DNA of 64,000 nucleotides from Burkholderia aenigmatica (GTDB lineage Bacteria > Pseudomonadota > Gammaproteobacteria > Burkholderiales > Burkholderiaceae): positions 28,139 to 92,138 of the forward strand of contig NZ_CABVQC010000031.1 of NCBI RefSeq assembly GCF_902499175.1, read 5' to 3'. Within the stretch, counting starts at the first letter, position 1, and each line of letters opens with the position of its first letter. Positions 24,849-32,399 of the stretch are shown here, in pieces. Both the position numbers and the translations under genes were made by a program. The notes under the pieces were generated by a model. The model was not told the origin of the DNA, searched no databases, and saw only the letters and a program-made list of their open reading frames with translations.

Positions 24849-24920
24849 GACCCCGCCAACGGCTCCTAGGCCGTTTAAATCCGTCTCCCTCCCACATCGC
24901 CACAGAGAACCATTTGCTTG

Positions 24921-24932
24921 TGAAATGGTTCA
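24921..24932 (+). promoter_or_regulatory. Late-promoter dyad, copy B (head operon)
   Basis: TGAAATGGTTCA lies 38 bp before the protease start codon. Like copy A it is followed after ten bases by YTGATCC. A -10-like CAGACT sits 26-31 bases downstream, putting the predicted RNA start at about 24970, next to the ATG at 24971. The ATG has only a GAGG one base away, so this mRNA may be nearly leaderless. Confidence 0.65.
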
Positions 24933-24970
24933 CCATTTTTTCCTGATCCGCGCCCCGCAGACTGCGAGGC

Positions 24971-26125
24971 ATGGACAAGACCACTTCTCCCCAAGCCAAG
25001 GGCCTCGCCAACTGGATCGAGGTGTTTCGCGCCGGCAACCATGTTGCAGCTGACGGGCGACCGATCAGCTTCTCGCGCGCCGATCTCGACCAGATGGTCG
25101 CGAATCACGCGCTGGGCGCGGCGCCCGCCGTGCTCGGTCATCCGAAGCACAACGATCCGGCCTATGCCTGGACGGCCGAGCTGAAGCGCGACGGCGACCT
25201 GCTGTTCGCGCGCTTCGAAGACATCAACCCGCAGTTCGAAGCCGGCGTCGAATCCGGCGCGTACCGCAACCGCTCTGTCTCTGTGTTCAAGGACCAGCAG
25301 CGCGGCTGGCGCGTGCGCCATGTCGGCTGGCTCGGCGCGGTCGCACCTGCGATCGACGGCCTGCGGCCGGTCGAGTTCGCGGACGGCCAGGAGTTTTTCG
25401 AGTTCGCCGCGCCCGGTGTCACGCAGCTCGGTTGGGGGCTTGAAACGGCTGCCCGCCTGTTCCGTGGCGTTCGCGAATGGCTGATCGGCGACCGTGGCCA
25501 GGACGTGGCCGATGCCGTGGTGCCCAACTGGCAGATCGATTCCATCGAAGAAGCTGCGCGTGCGGCAAACGACGTTGAGCCCGTCGTCGCAGCTTCCGCT
25601 TTTTCTCACCCCGGAGGTAACGACGTGACCATCACGCAGCAAGACCTGGACCGCGCGCGCCAGGAAGGCATGAACCAAGGCCGCGAAGCCGCAACCGCTG
25701 AATTCAGCCAGCGCATCACCGATGCCGATGCCCGTGCTGCTTCCATCGAAAGCGAACGCCGCGCCGAACGCATCTCGACGCAGATCGCAGGCTGGGTCAA
25801 GGAAGGCCGCGTGCTGCCCGCCGAACAGTCCGGTCTGGCCGAGTTCATGGCGCAGATTGAAGCCGGCGGCCAGTCGTTCGAATTCGCCGCCAGCAACGGC
25901 ACCGTGAAGAAGACGCCCGCGCAGTGGTTCGCCGAGTTCATGTCGGCACGCGCGCCGGTCGTGAAGCTCGGCCAGCGCGACACCGGCGATGCGCAGGCCG
26001 ACGTCAGCGACCCGCAGGCGATCGCCAATGCCGCGCGCGAGTTCATGACCGGCCAGGCCGCCAAGGGCATCACGGTGTCGTATGCCGACGCCGTGTTGCA
26101 CGTCAGCAAGACCGACGCCCACTGA
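24971..26125 (+). CDS. Mu protein I-like head maturation protease/scaffold
   Basis: A 384-residue protein of the Mu gpI family. The N-terminal 170 residues (PAVLGHPKHNDPAYAW, GAYRNRSVSVFKD, WLGAVAPAIDGL) form the capsid maturation protease; the following part, with the long charged helix around residues 225-265, is scaffold. In Mu the full-length protease processes the scaffold made from an internal start of the same gene. A strong internal start site exists here at 25625. It is the first gene of the head operon. Confidence 0.9.
   Translation: MDKTTSPQAKGLANWIEVFRAGNHVAADGRPISFSRADLDQMVANHALGAAPAVLGHPKHNDPAYAWTAELKRDGDLLFARFEDINPQFEAGVESGAYRNRSVSVFKDQQRGWRVRHVGWLGAVAPAIDGLRPVEFADGQEFFEFAAPGVTQLGWGLETAARLFRGVREWLIGDRGQDVADAVVPNWQIDSIEEAARAANDVEPVVAASAFSHPGGNDVTITQQDLDRARQEGMNQGREAATAEFSQRITDADARAASIESERRAERISTQIAGWVKEGRVLPAEQSGLAEFMAQIEAGGQSFEFAASNGTVKKTPAQWFAEFMSARAPVVKLGQRDTGDAQADVSDPQAIANAAREFMTGQAAKGITVSYADAVLHVSKTDAH
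25625..26125 (+). CDS. Head scaffold made from an internal start (Mu gpZ-like)
   Basis: A 166-residue in-frame product corresponding to the C-terminal part of the protease gene. The sequence CCGGAGGTAACGACGTG puts a full GGAGG ribosome site seven bases before GTG at 25625, stronger than the signal for the full-length protein. The product is rich in Gln, Ala, Arg and Glu with a long helix, as expected of an internal scaffold. This matches the nested I/Z arrangement of Mu and C/Nu3 of lambda. Confidence 0.72.
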   Translation: MTITQQDLDRARQEGMNQGREAATAEFSQRITDADARAASIESERRAERISTQIAGWVKEGRVLPAEQSGLAEFMAQIEAGGQSFEFAASNGTVKKTPAQWFAEFMSARAPVVKLGQRDTGDAQADVSDPQAIANAAREFMTGQAAKGITVSYADAVLHVSKTDAH

Positions 26126-26159
26126 CCGTTTTCCCAGACCTCCCAGACCGAGGAACGAC

Positions 26160-26516
26160 ATGCTGACCAACAAACGCATCCTGATTTCGAACTACGTTGC
26201 AGCCACTGCGATGGGCGCGCATCTGCTCGCCGCATATGGCGATGCGGACGATCACGCAACGGCGCCGACCGGCGCGGCCGGCGAGAAGCTGCTGGGCGCC
26301 ACGACCGATGTTGGCGCTGCCGCAGGCGAGCGCATCGACGTCGTGCTGCTTGGCCCGACGCCGGTGGTGTACGGCGCGGCCGTCACGCGCGGCGACCGTA
26401 TCAAGGCCGACGCCCAGGGACGCGCCATCCCGGCCGCCGCAGGTGACGCATCGATCGGCGAAGCGCTGCTGAGCGGCGTTGTCGGCGACATCGGCTCGGT
26501 CCTCATCGGTCGCTGA
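26160..26516 (+). CDS. DUF2190-like head protein
   Basis: A 118-residue protein between the protease/scaffold and the major capsid genes. The glycine- and alanine-rich beta pattern (GERIDVVLLGPTPVVYGAAVTRGDRIKAD, roughly residues 57-85, and the ending SGVVGDIGSVLIGR) fits DUF2190-type head decoration or stabilisation proteins. Such proteins bind the expanded capsid surface. Assigned by pattern and place. Confidence 0.78.
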   Translation: MLTNKRILISNYVAATAMGAHLLAAYGDADDHATAPTGAAGEKLLGATTDVGAAAGERIDVVLLGPTPVVYGAAVTRGDRIKADAQGRAIPAAAGDASIGEALLSGVVGDIGSVLIGR

Positions 26517-26567
26517 TCGCGACGATAACCGGCCACCCTCTCGAATCACTCTTTACCGGAGCTATCC

Positions 26568-27515
26568 ATGCCCAGTCCGTTTCCGATCGATCCGCAGTTG
26601 ACCGCCATTGCAGTGATCGTGCGCAACCAGGCGATGATCGCCGATCAGGTTTTGCCGCGCACGTCGCCGCTCGCGAAGACGCAGTTCGCATACCAGTACT
26701 ACCCGCCGGCCCAGCAGTTCACGGTTCCGGACACGAAGGTCGGCCGGCGCTCGCAGGTCAACCAGGTCGAGTTCAACGGCGAGCGCCTGCAGGCCGAGAC
26801 CGAGGACTACGGCCTGGATCATCCGCTGCCGCAGACCGACATCGACAACGCGCCGAACAACACGAGTCTCGAAGCGCTCACGACCGAGATGCTGGCCGGC
26901 CTGATCCTGCTGGATCGCGAAATTCGTGTGTCCCGTACGGTCTTCGATCCGGCGACATACAAGGGCAATGCGGAGAACGTCTCGGCAACCGATCGTTTCG
27001 ACAACCCGAACAGCGATCCGCTGGAATTCCTGCTCGACGTGCTCGACCGACCGATCATGCGCCCGAACGTCGCGGTGCTCGGTCAGTCGGAGTGGCGCGC
27101 GCTGCGCACGCATCCGGTGATCGCGAAGGCAGTTCACGGCAACGCTGGCGACAAGGGCGCAGCCACGCGCGAGCAGGTCGCCGAGCTGCTGGAGATCGAC
27201 CAGATTCTGGTCGGCCGCGCTCGCGTGAACCTGTCGAAGCCGGGCCAGCAAGCCAAGATCGCGCCGGCCTGGAGCGGCGGCATGTCGCTGCTGTACCAGG
27301 ACACCGCGGCGGCCAAGGTCGCCGGCGTGGTCGACGGCGCGAACGTGACGTTCGGCTTCACGGCCGAGTACGGCACGCGTATCGCGGGCGCCCAGTTCGA
27401 CGATCGCATCGGCCTGCGCGGCGGTCGCCGCGTGCGTGTCGGCGAGTCGGTCAAGGAAGTCGTCTGCGCGCCGGAGCTGGGTTTCTTCCTGAAAGACGTC
27501 GTCACGCCGGCATAA
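26568..27515 (+). CDS. Major capsid protein (Mu gpT-like)
   Basis: A 315-residue HK97-fold major head protein. Its place after the protease and decoration genes and segments such as DQVLPRTSPLAKTQFAYQYY-type N-arm and VGRRSQVNQVEF, then YGTRIAGAQFDDRIGLRGG near the end, fit the Mu-like major capsid group (gpT and relatives). It forms the icosahedral shell and is expected to be the most abundant virion protein. A strong hairpin lies just after the gene. Confidence 0.88.
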   Translation: MPSPFPIDPQLTAIAVIVRNQAMIADQVLPRTSPLAKTQFAYQYYPPAQQFTVPDTKVGRRSQVNQVEFNGERLQAETEDYGLDHPLPQTDIDNAPNNTSLEALTTEMLAGLILLDREIRVSRTVFDPATYKGNAENVSATDRFDNPNSDPLEFLLDVLDRPIMRPNVAVLGQSEWRALRTHPVIAKAVHGNAGDKGAATREQVAELLEIDQILVGRARVNLSKPGQQAKIAPAWSGGMSLLYQDTAAAKVAGVVDGANVTFGFTAEYGTRIAGAQFDDRIGLRGGRRVRVGESVKEVVCAPELGFFLKDVVTPA

Positions 27516-27540
27516 CAACCGCGAGAGAGCGCCAGCGACC

Positions 27541-27571
27541 CCGGCCGACGTGGATGTGCGGCGTCGGCCGG
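27541..27571 (+). terminator. Strong hairpin after the major capsid gene
   Basis: CCGGCCGAC and GTCGGCCGG form a perfect 9-bp GC-rich stem with a 13-base loop. There is no U-tract. It probably lowers read-through or protects the 3' end of capsid mRNA, giving more capsid than downstream gene products. Confidence 0.6.
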
Positions 27572-27589
27572 GTGCAGGCAGGAGAAATC

Positions 27590-27979
27590 ATGAGCGAGAA
27601 AACCTATGAAGTGCTGGAGCCCGTTCGGATTCATCGCAAGTCGCGTGCTGTGGGTGCGTTCGTTGATGCGCACCCCGATCACGTCGACGACCTGGTGCGC
27701 AGCGGCGTGCTGCGCGAAGTCGCTGACGCAGACGGAAATCGAGCGGCCGGCGACGGCTCGCAGCTCGAAGCCGACGCAAATTCCGGCACCGCGATGGACG
27801 CTTCCCAGTCGAGCACGTCGACTGGGGGTGAAGGCGCCCCGCAAGGTGGCGAAGGCACGAAAGAGCCGGTGAGCGAAGCCGCGAAAAGCCCCGTCGTTCC
27901 CCCCATCACGAAGTCCGCGAAGACCAGCTCGACGCGGCCTGCAGCGAAGCGCGGTGCTGCCGCGAAGGGCCGCAAATGA
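27590..27979 (+). CDS. Small head-operon protein with a low-complexity tail
   Basis: A 129-residue protein. The first 45 residues (KTYEVLEPVRIHRKSRAVGAFV, then DDLVRSGVLREV) resemble a small folded domain of head-completion type proteins; the remaining two thirds are Ser/Thr/Gly/Ala-rich, ending in a basic RPAAKRGAAAKGRK. The tail may be disordered. It overlaps the next gene by four bases and lies in the usual place for a Mu gp35-like protein. Confidence 0.65.
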   Translation: MSEKTYEVLEPVRIHRKSRAVGAFVDAHPDHVDDLVRSGVLREVADADGNRAAGDGSQLEADANSGTAMDASQSSTSTGGEGAPQGGEGTKEPVSEAAKSPVVPPITKSAKTSSTRPAAKRGAAAKGRK

Positions 27980-28479
27980 GCGCGTACGCCACGCTGACCG
28001 AGTATGTGCAGGAGTTCGGCCTGGAAGAAACCAGTCAGCTGCTGCGTGATGAGGAAAGTGAGCTGCTCACGCCCGAGTTACTGCGCGAAGGCGTCGCTGG
28101 CGAGTACGCGCCTGATCGCACCGACGATGAGCGTGCTACGTGCGACCGGGCGATGGCCCGCCTGACTTCCATGCTGGCGCAGTCCAGCCGGTTCATGGAT
28201 GGCTATCTGCGCGCCAATGTGCGGCTTCCGCTGGACCAGGCTGACATCGACCAGACGCCGCTGAAAACCTGCTGCCTGTCGCTCACGCGCTGTTCGCTGC
28301 AGGACGACCCGGACAACGCGACCGAGCAGCAGGAAAAGCGCTGCAAGTACTGGAACGATTGGCTGCGCGATGTTTCGACCGGCAAGGTGCGGCTGCTGCC
28401 GCCGCCCGCCGCGAGCGGCCGCCGCGTGCTGTGGGGCAAGGTGCCGAGCGCCTACAACTGGGATAGGTACGGGAAATGA
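27976..28479 (+). CDS. Mu gp36-like head-tail connector (DUF1320)
   Basis: A 167-residue DUF1320 protein, the gp36 family of Mu-like phages. It starts with the family's YATLTEYVQEFG segment, includes AMARLTSMLAQSSRFMDGYLRANVRLPLD-like helices (about residues 55-85), and ends with YNWDRYGK. It probably forms a connector ring under the portal. It is coupled to both neighbours by four-base overlaps. Confidence 0.87.
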   Translation: MSAYATLTEYVQEFGLEETSQLLRDEESELLTPELLREGVAGEYAPDRTDDERATCDRAMARLTSMLAQSSRFMDGYLRANVRLPLDQADIDQTPLKTCCLSLTRCSLQDDPDNATEQQEKRCKYWNDWLRDVSTGKVRLLPPPAASGRRVLWGKVPSAYNWDRYGK

Positions 28480-28907
28480 ACGGCGTTTCGGTGCAATGGG
28501 CATTCGACGACAGTTCGATCCGTCGTCACCTGGCTGCGATCGCTGGCGCGACGTTCGATCGTGTTCGCCAGGACATCGGCGAATACATGCTCGGTCAGAT
28601 TCAGGATCGTTTCGACTATCAGCAGCTTTGGGACGGTTCGGCCATGCCGCAGTCGCGCGCGGCGACCGCGCGTGGTGGGAAGACGCTGATCGATACGACC
28701 CGGCTCTACAAGAGCTATGTCTATCGCCTGGTCAGCGGTGGGCTCGAAATCGGTAGCAACGTTGTGTATGCCCGCATCCAGCATGAAGGCGGCGATGCGG
28801 GTCGCGGCCATTCGGTGCATATCGATGCCCGGCCGGTGCTTGGTGTGAACGAGCGCGACGCCGACGTGATCGGCGACATGCTGCTCGACGCCGTGAGGAT
28901 GATGTGA
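28476..28907 (+). CDS. Phage virion morphogenesis protein (Mu gpG-like)
   Basis: A 143-residue protein of the phage virion morphogenesis family (Mu gpG, P2 gpS relatives), involved in tail completion or head-tail joining. Visible features are RFDYQQLWDGSAMPQSRAAT, the KTLIDTTRLYKSYVYRLV strand-helix, and NVVYARIQHEGG, which is diagnostic. It lies between gp36-like and gp37-like genes as in Mu. Confidence 0.9.
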   Translation: MNGVSVQWAFDDSSIRRHLAAIAGATFDRVRQDIGEYMLGQIQDRFDYQQLWDGSAMPQSRAATARGGKTLIDTTRLYKSYVYRLVSGGLEIGSNVVYARIQHEGGDAGRGHSVHIDARPVLGVNERDADVIGDMLLDAVRMM

Positions 28908-29509
28908 TGGCGCACGCACTGATGTCCACGACGATCCTTGACGCGATGAAGGATGAAATCCGGGCGCGCATGGGGTCGCAGTTCAAGACGGTCGAGGACT
29001 ACGGCGGCCAGTTCGACGAAGAGGAGGTGCCGTTGAAGTCGTTTGTGGCGCCGGCTGCTTTCACGACGTGCCTGGGATGGCGTAAGTCGCCGGCCAGCGG
29101 CAAATACCTGGGCAGCAAGTACGTGTGGGAAGCGCGCTTCGCGGTCTTCATTGTCACGAAGAGCGCAACGCGGCCGCAGCGCATGCGCGACGCGATGGTC
29201 CGCACCGAAGTGCTGTCGCGGGTTTTCCAGTCATGGGTCTACCCACAGTGCACCGGTCGGCCCGAGGGGCTGATGGCCGAAAACCTCTACAACCGGAAGC
29301 TTGACGCCAAGGGGCTGACGGTCTGGATGGTTGCGTGGTGGCAGGAAGCCGAGTTCGAGGGCGTTCCGACACCCGCCGATCTGCCGGAGCTGGAAGTGGT
29401 CGACATCACGAGCGATCCGACCGTCGCACCGCAGACCACACCGGGCGAACTGCCCGATCTGATCGTCGAGCATGAAATCAAGGGAGTGAGATATGGCAGT
29501 GAAACCTAA
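28907..29509 (+). CDS. Mu gp37-like protein (DUF1834)
   Basis: A 200-residue protein in the position and of the size of Mu gp37, a tail-terminator-like component. The central WEARFAVFIVTKSATRP and C-terminal VWMVAWWQEAEFEG strands support this. The C-terminal 55 residues are acidic and proline-rich. A GTG at 28904 is also in frame, but the ATG at 28907, overlapping the upstream stop, is the better start. Confidence 0.78.
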   Translation: MAHALMSTTILDAMKDEIRARMGSQFKTVEDYGGQFDEEEVPLKSFVAPAAFTTCLGWRKSPASGKYLGSKYVWEARFAVFIVTKSATRPQRMRDAMVRTEVLSRVFQSWVYPQCTGRPEGLMAENLYNRKLDAKGLTVWMVAWWQEAEFEGVPTPADLPELEVVDITSDPTVAPQTTPGELPDLIVEHEIKGVRYGSET

Positions 29510-29771
29510 GACCGGCGCGGGCGCTTCCGATGCAACGGTCGACGTGGCAACCGATTACGACGTCGCCGGACTGGAGCCCAGCTCCGCGAATCTGCCCGCG
29601 CCGCGCATGGGGCAGCTGATTACGGTCGTGGCCGGCCCTGGTCGCCACGTCGTCAATCGCGAGTTCGGCGGCGTCTACAGCGAAACCGATGCGACGCCGG
29701 CCACCGTCAACCTGCGCATCCTGCGGCTGCTGGACGACGAAGACCTGATCCGCCAGGCCGACGCGCAATAA
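29493..29771 (+). CDS. Mu gp38-like protein (DUF2635)
   Basis: A 92-residue protein immediately before the sheath gene, matching the small gp38/DUF2635 family by place and by the LPAPRMGQLITVVAGPGRHV and VNLRILRLLDDEDLI segments. It overlaps the previous gene by 17 bp. Its precise structural role is unknown. Confidence 0.75.
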   Translation: MAVKPKTGAGASDATVDVATDYDVAGLEPSSANLPAPRMGQLITVVAGPGRHVVNREFGGVYSETDATPATVNLRILRLLDDEDLIRQADAQ

Positions 29772-29814
29772 CGGGCCAAACGCACTTTCAACGACCATTT
29801 AAGGGACATTCGAC

Positions 29815-31293
29815 ATGCTGCCGAACCTGCTTTCCGTCAACTTTCTCGTGCCGTTCGTCGCACACAAATTCGATGCCAGCAAGGCGATTCGCGGCCTGGT
29901 CGGTATGCCGCGTAGCGTGCTGCTGATCGGCCAGGCCAATCCGCCCGCCGTTGTCGACATCACGAAGCGCCATCGCATCACCAGCGAGTCCGACGCCATC
30001 GCGCTGCTGGGCGAAGGTTCGATGCTGCTCGCGATGTGGCGCATGGCGAAGAGCAACGCCGACCTGGGCATCCCGATCGACGTGGTGATCGTCGCCGACG
30101 ACGCTACCGCGATCGCAGCAACGGGCAAGGCCACGATCACGATTGCCGGCGAACATTCGGCCGGCGAGCTGCCGCTGTATATCGGCGGCACTCGCGTACG
30201 CATCGGCGTCACCGTGAACGACACCGCGCAAACGGCCGCGCTGAAGATGGTCAACGCGATCAACGCGATTCCTGCTCTTCCGGTCACGGCGGCCGTCGGC
30301 GCTGCTGCTGGTGAAATCGCACTGACCTGCCGCTGGAAGGGAGCGACGGGCAACAGCATCGACATGCGCGGCACGTACTACGCCGACGACTCGGTGCCGC
30401 TCGGCGTCGGCCTGACGATCACGCCGTTCTCCGGTGGCGCGGTGAATCCGGACATCACGCCGGTCATTCCCGCCATCAAGGGGATCGCGCCGACCGAGTA
30501 TGCGATGCCGTACACCGACAGCACGAACATGGGCATCCTGGAGGAAGAGCTGAATCGCCGCTGGGAGTTCGACAACATGAAGGACGGCCAGGCCGTGACC
30601 GTCGTACGCGGCACCGAAGGCGAAGTGTCCGCATGGCTGTCGCCGCGCAACAGTCCGATGTGCCACACGATCTGCGTCACGCGCGACCTGACCAACCCGT
30701 GGGAGACCGCAGCGGCCGCTGCTGCCGCCATTGAGAGCCATTGCGCCACCGACCCGGCATTGCCGTTCACGGGCGTGGCGCTGACCGGCTACGTGGCCGC
30801 GCGTCTTGAGGATGACTGGGAGGTCGAGCAGCGCAACAACATGCTCGTCGCGGGTGGGTCTGTGCTGGAGTCGATGGAAGACGGCACCGCCAGCATTCTG
30901 CGTATGGTGACGAACTACACGAAGAACTCGGGCGGCGCCAACGACAAGAGCTGGCGCAATCTGAACTGGGTCAAGACGCTGTCGTACTTCCGCTGGTTCA
31001 CCGTGAACGTGTTCCAGACACGCTATCGCGGCTACAAGCTGGCGGAGTACATGGTCGATCCGATCCCCGGCCAGAAGATCATGACCGCCTCGCTGGGCAC
31101 CGACATCATGCTCAACAACTACGAGCAGTTCATCTCGGCCGGCCTGTTCCAGAACATGGAGTACTACAAGCAGACGATGCAGGTCGAGGTCGACGGCACG
31201 AACGGCAAGCTGAAGATCATCGACCAGCCCGTGCTTGTCACGCAGCACTACCAGACGGAAATCACGAGCGAGTTCGTCGCCGGCCACGTCTGA
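29815..31293 (+). CDS. Contractile tail sheath protein (Mu gpL-like)
   Basis: A 492-residue tail sheath protein, diagnostic of a myovirus. Features of the family include the N-terminal VPRSVLLIGQANPPA-type strand, a central inserted domain, and the conserved C-terminal part with RNNMLVAGGSVLESMEDG and YFRWFTVNVFQTRYRGYKLAEY (the last given as residues around 390-410). Sheath rings contract to drive the tube through the host envelope. It heads the tail genes, with tube and chaperone genes behind it. Confidence 0.93.
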   Translation: MLPNLLSVNFLVPFVAHKFDASKAIRGLVGMPRSVLLIGQANPPAVVDITKRHRITSESDAIALLGEGSMLLAMWRMAKSNADLGIPIDVVIVADDATAIAATGKATITIAGEHSAGELPLYIGGTRVRIGVTVNDTAQTAALKMVNAINAIPALPVTAAVGAAAGEIALTCRWKGATGNSIDMRGTYYADDSVPLGVGLTITPFSGGAVNPDITPVIPAIKGIAPTEYAMPYTDSTNMGILEEELNRRWEFDNMKDGQAVTVVRGTEGEVSAWLSPRNSPMCHTICVTRDLTNPWETAAAAAAAIESHCATDPALPFTGVALTGYVAARLEDDWEVEQRNNMLVAGGSVLESMEDGTASILRMVTNYTKNSGGANDKSWRNLNWVKTLSYFRWFTVNVFQTRYRGYKLAEYMVDPIPGQKIMTASLGTDIMLNNYEQFISAGLFQNMEYYKQTMQVEVDGTNGKLKIIDQPVLVTQHYQTEITSEFVAGHV

Positions 31294-31338
31294 TCGGTCA
31301 GCGTTTTCCGCATTTTTCGATATTCAACGGAGTGAAAC

Positions 31339-31710
31339 ATGGCTTGCGATAGCGAACTTTTCCGGGTGGACAGCTTCACCGTCGACGGCGAGGAATGGCC
31401 GTTCACCGACGACAGCGCGACGATCGAGGGCGCGGCTGGCTTCGAGCGTGACATCTCGCCATCCTCAAACGGCCAGGACTACACGACGCGCAAGCGCGTG
31501 CAGCGCCTCATCAAGATGAAGCTGCAGTTCACGGGCGCGAAGACGCCAGATGACGTCAGCAAGGTCTGCGAGGCCCAGATCGTGATGACGAACCTGCATA
31601 CCGGTCGGCGCGTGCGGGCCGGCAAGTGCTCGTTCATGAGCATGGGCGAGATCGGCACCGGGCCGGTCGACGTCCAGTTCGCGGTGCTCACACCGTTCCA
31701 GTGGCTGTAA
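31339..31710 (+). CDS. Tail tube protein (Mu gpM-like)
   Basis: A 123-residue tube protein following the sheath gene, as in Mu. It contains GAAGFERDISPSSNGQDYTTR-like and VQRLIKMKLQFTGAKTPDDV strands and ends with VDVQFAVLTPFQWL, typical of the family. Stacked hexamers form the inner tube for DNA passage. Confidence 0.9.
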   Translation: MACDSELFRVDSFTVDGEEWPFTDDSATIEGAAGFERDISPSSNGQDYTTRKRVQRLIKMKLQFTGAKTPDDVSKVCEAQIVMTNLHTGRRVRAGKCSFMSMGEIGTGPVDVQFAVLTPFQWL

Positions 31711-31792
31711 CGATCCGCTGACATCTCACCCCGGAGGCAGGATTTTTCCTGCCTTCGGCGCATTCAGACCTACCATTTCTGAGATTCCCACC

Positions 31793-32347
31793 ATGAACAA
31801 ACAGGACATTCACGTCATCACGCTGGTCGACGGCCTGCGTTCGCAGGTCGGCGACAAAGAGGTGCGCTATCGCACCGTGCGCCTTCGCGAGACGACGGTT
31901 GCGGACGAGTATGTCGCGATGCAGCTGGCCGAGCGCGTCGTCGACGTGAAAGGCAAGCCGACGCTGTTGGTGTCGGACGAGCTGTATCGCATCGCGCTGA
32001 CGATGCGGCATTGCGAACGCTTCCAGTGCGCCGGCCTGGACGACATCCAGCTCGAGCTGCTGACGCTGGAGATGTTCGGGCGCTTGTCGCCCCTCGACCT
32101 CGCCCGAATCGAAGAGCGCTGCGTGCTGGTGGATTTGGCCGCCCAGTATCGCCACGGGCTGATCACGAAGGATGCGTTCGATTCGATGCTCGCCGACTCG
32201 ACCAACCCGGAGAACGCCGGCCCGCGATCCGAGGGCCAGGCTGCAGAACTGGGAGATGCTGGCGCGGCAACTCAGTCTGGCCCTTCGATGCTCGCTGACT
32301 TCGCTGCGCGAGATGCCCAAGGTGCAGCTGATGGCGCAAGCCGCTGA
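31793..32347 (+). CDS. Tail assembly chaperone (Mu gp41-like), first frame
   Basis: A 184-residue protein between the tube and tape-measure genes, where tail assembly chaperones (lambda G equivalents) lie. It begins with VITLVDGLRSQVGDKEVRYRTVRLRETTVADEY, covered by residues 9-40. Past residue about 140 the sequence becomes low-complexity, while an alternative frame running to 32399 encodes a better-formed, conserved-looking helix. This is the standard sign of programmed frameshifting producing a G-GT fusion. Confidence 0.85.
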   Translation: MNKQDIHVITLVDGLRSQVGDKEVRYRTVRLRETTVADEYVAMQLAERVVDVKGKPTLLVSDELYRIALTMRHCERFQCAGLDDIQLELLTLEMFGRLSPLDLARIEERCVLVDLAAQYRHGLITKDAFDSMLADSTNPENAGPRSEGQAAELGDAGAATQSGPSMLADFAARDAQGAADGASR

Positions 32348-32399
32348 CCTGGAACGACTGCATAAGGCCCAGCGCGCTGAAGCGAGGAAGAGACGATGA
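32228..32399 (+). CDS. Second-frame extension of the tail chaperone (gpGT-like, by frameshift)
   Basis: This reading frame overlaps the chaperone gene's end and continues LQNWEMLARQLSLALRCSLT, then SLREMPKVQLMAQAADLERLHKAQRAEARKRR (given as two pieces), stopping four bases inside the tape-measure start. It has no good ribosome site. Reaching it from the chaperone frame needs a +1 or -2 shift; Mu is known to use -2. The shift probably occurs just before, near GGCCCGCGA at 32219-32227. Confidence 0.7.

Noticed and set aside
29788..31287. 499-codon open frame antisense to the tail sheath gene
   Set aside because: No ribosome site or family; the sheath gene explains the region.
32172..32399. Separate small gene starting at ATG 32172 in the tail chaperone overlap
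   Set aside because: No ribosome site and a non-family N-terminus; the conserved part fits a frameshift product.
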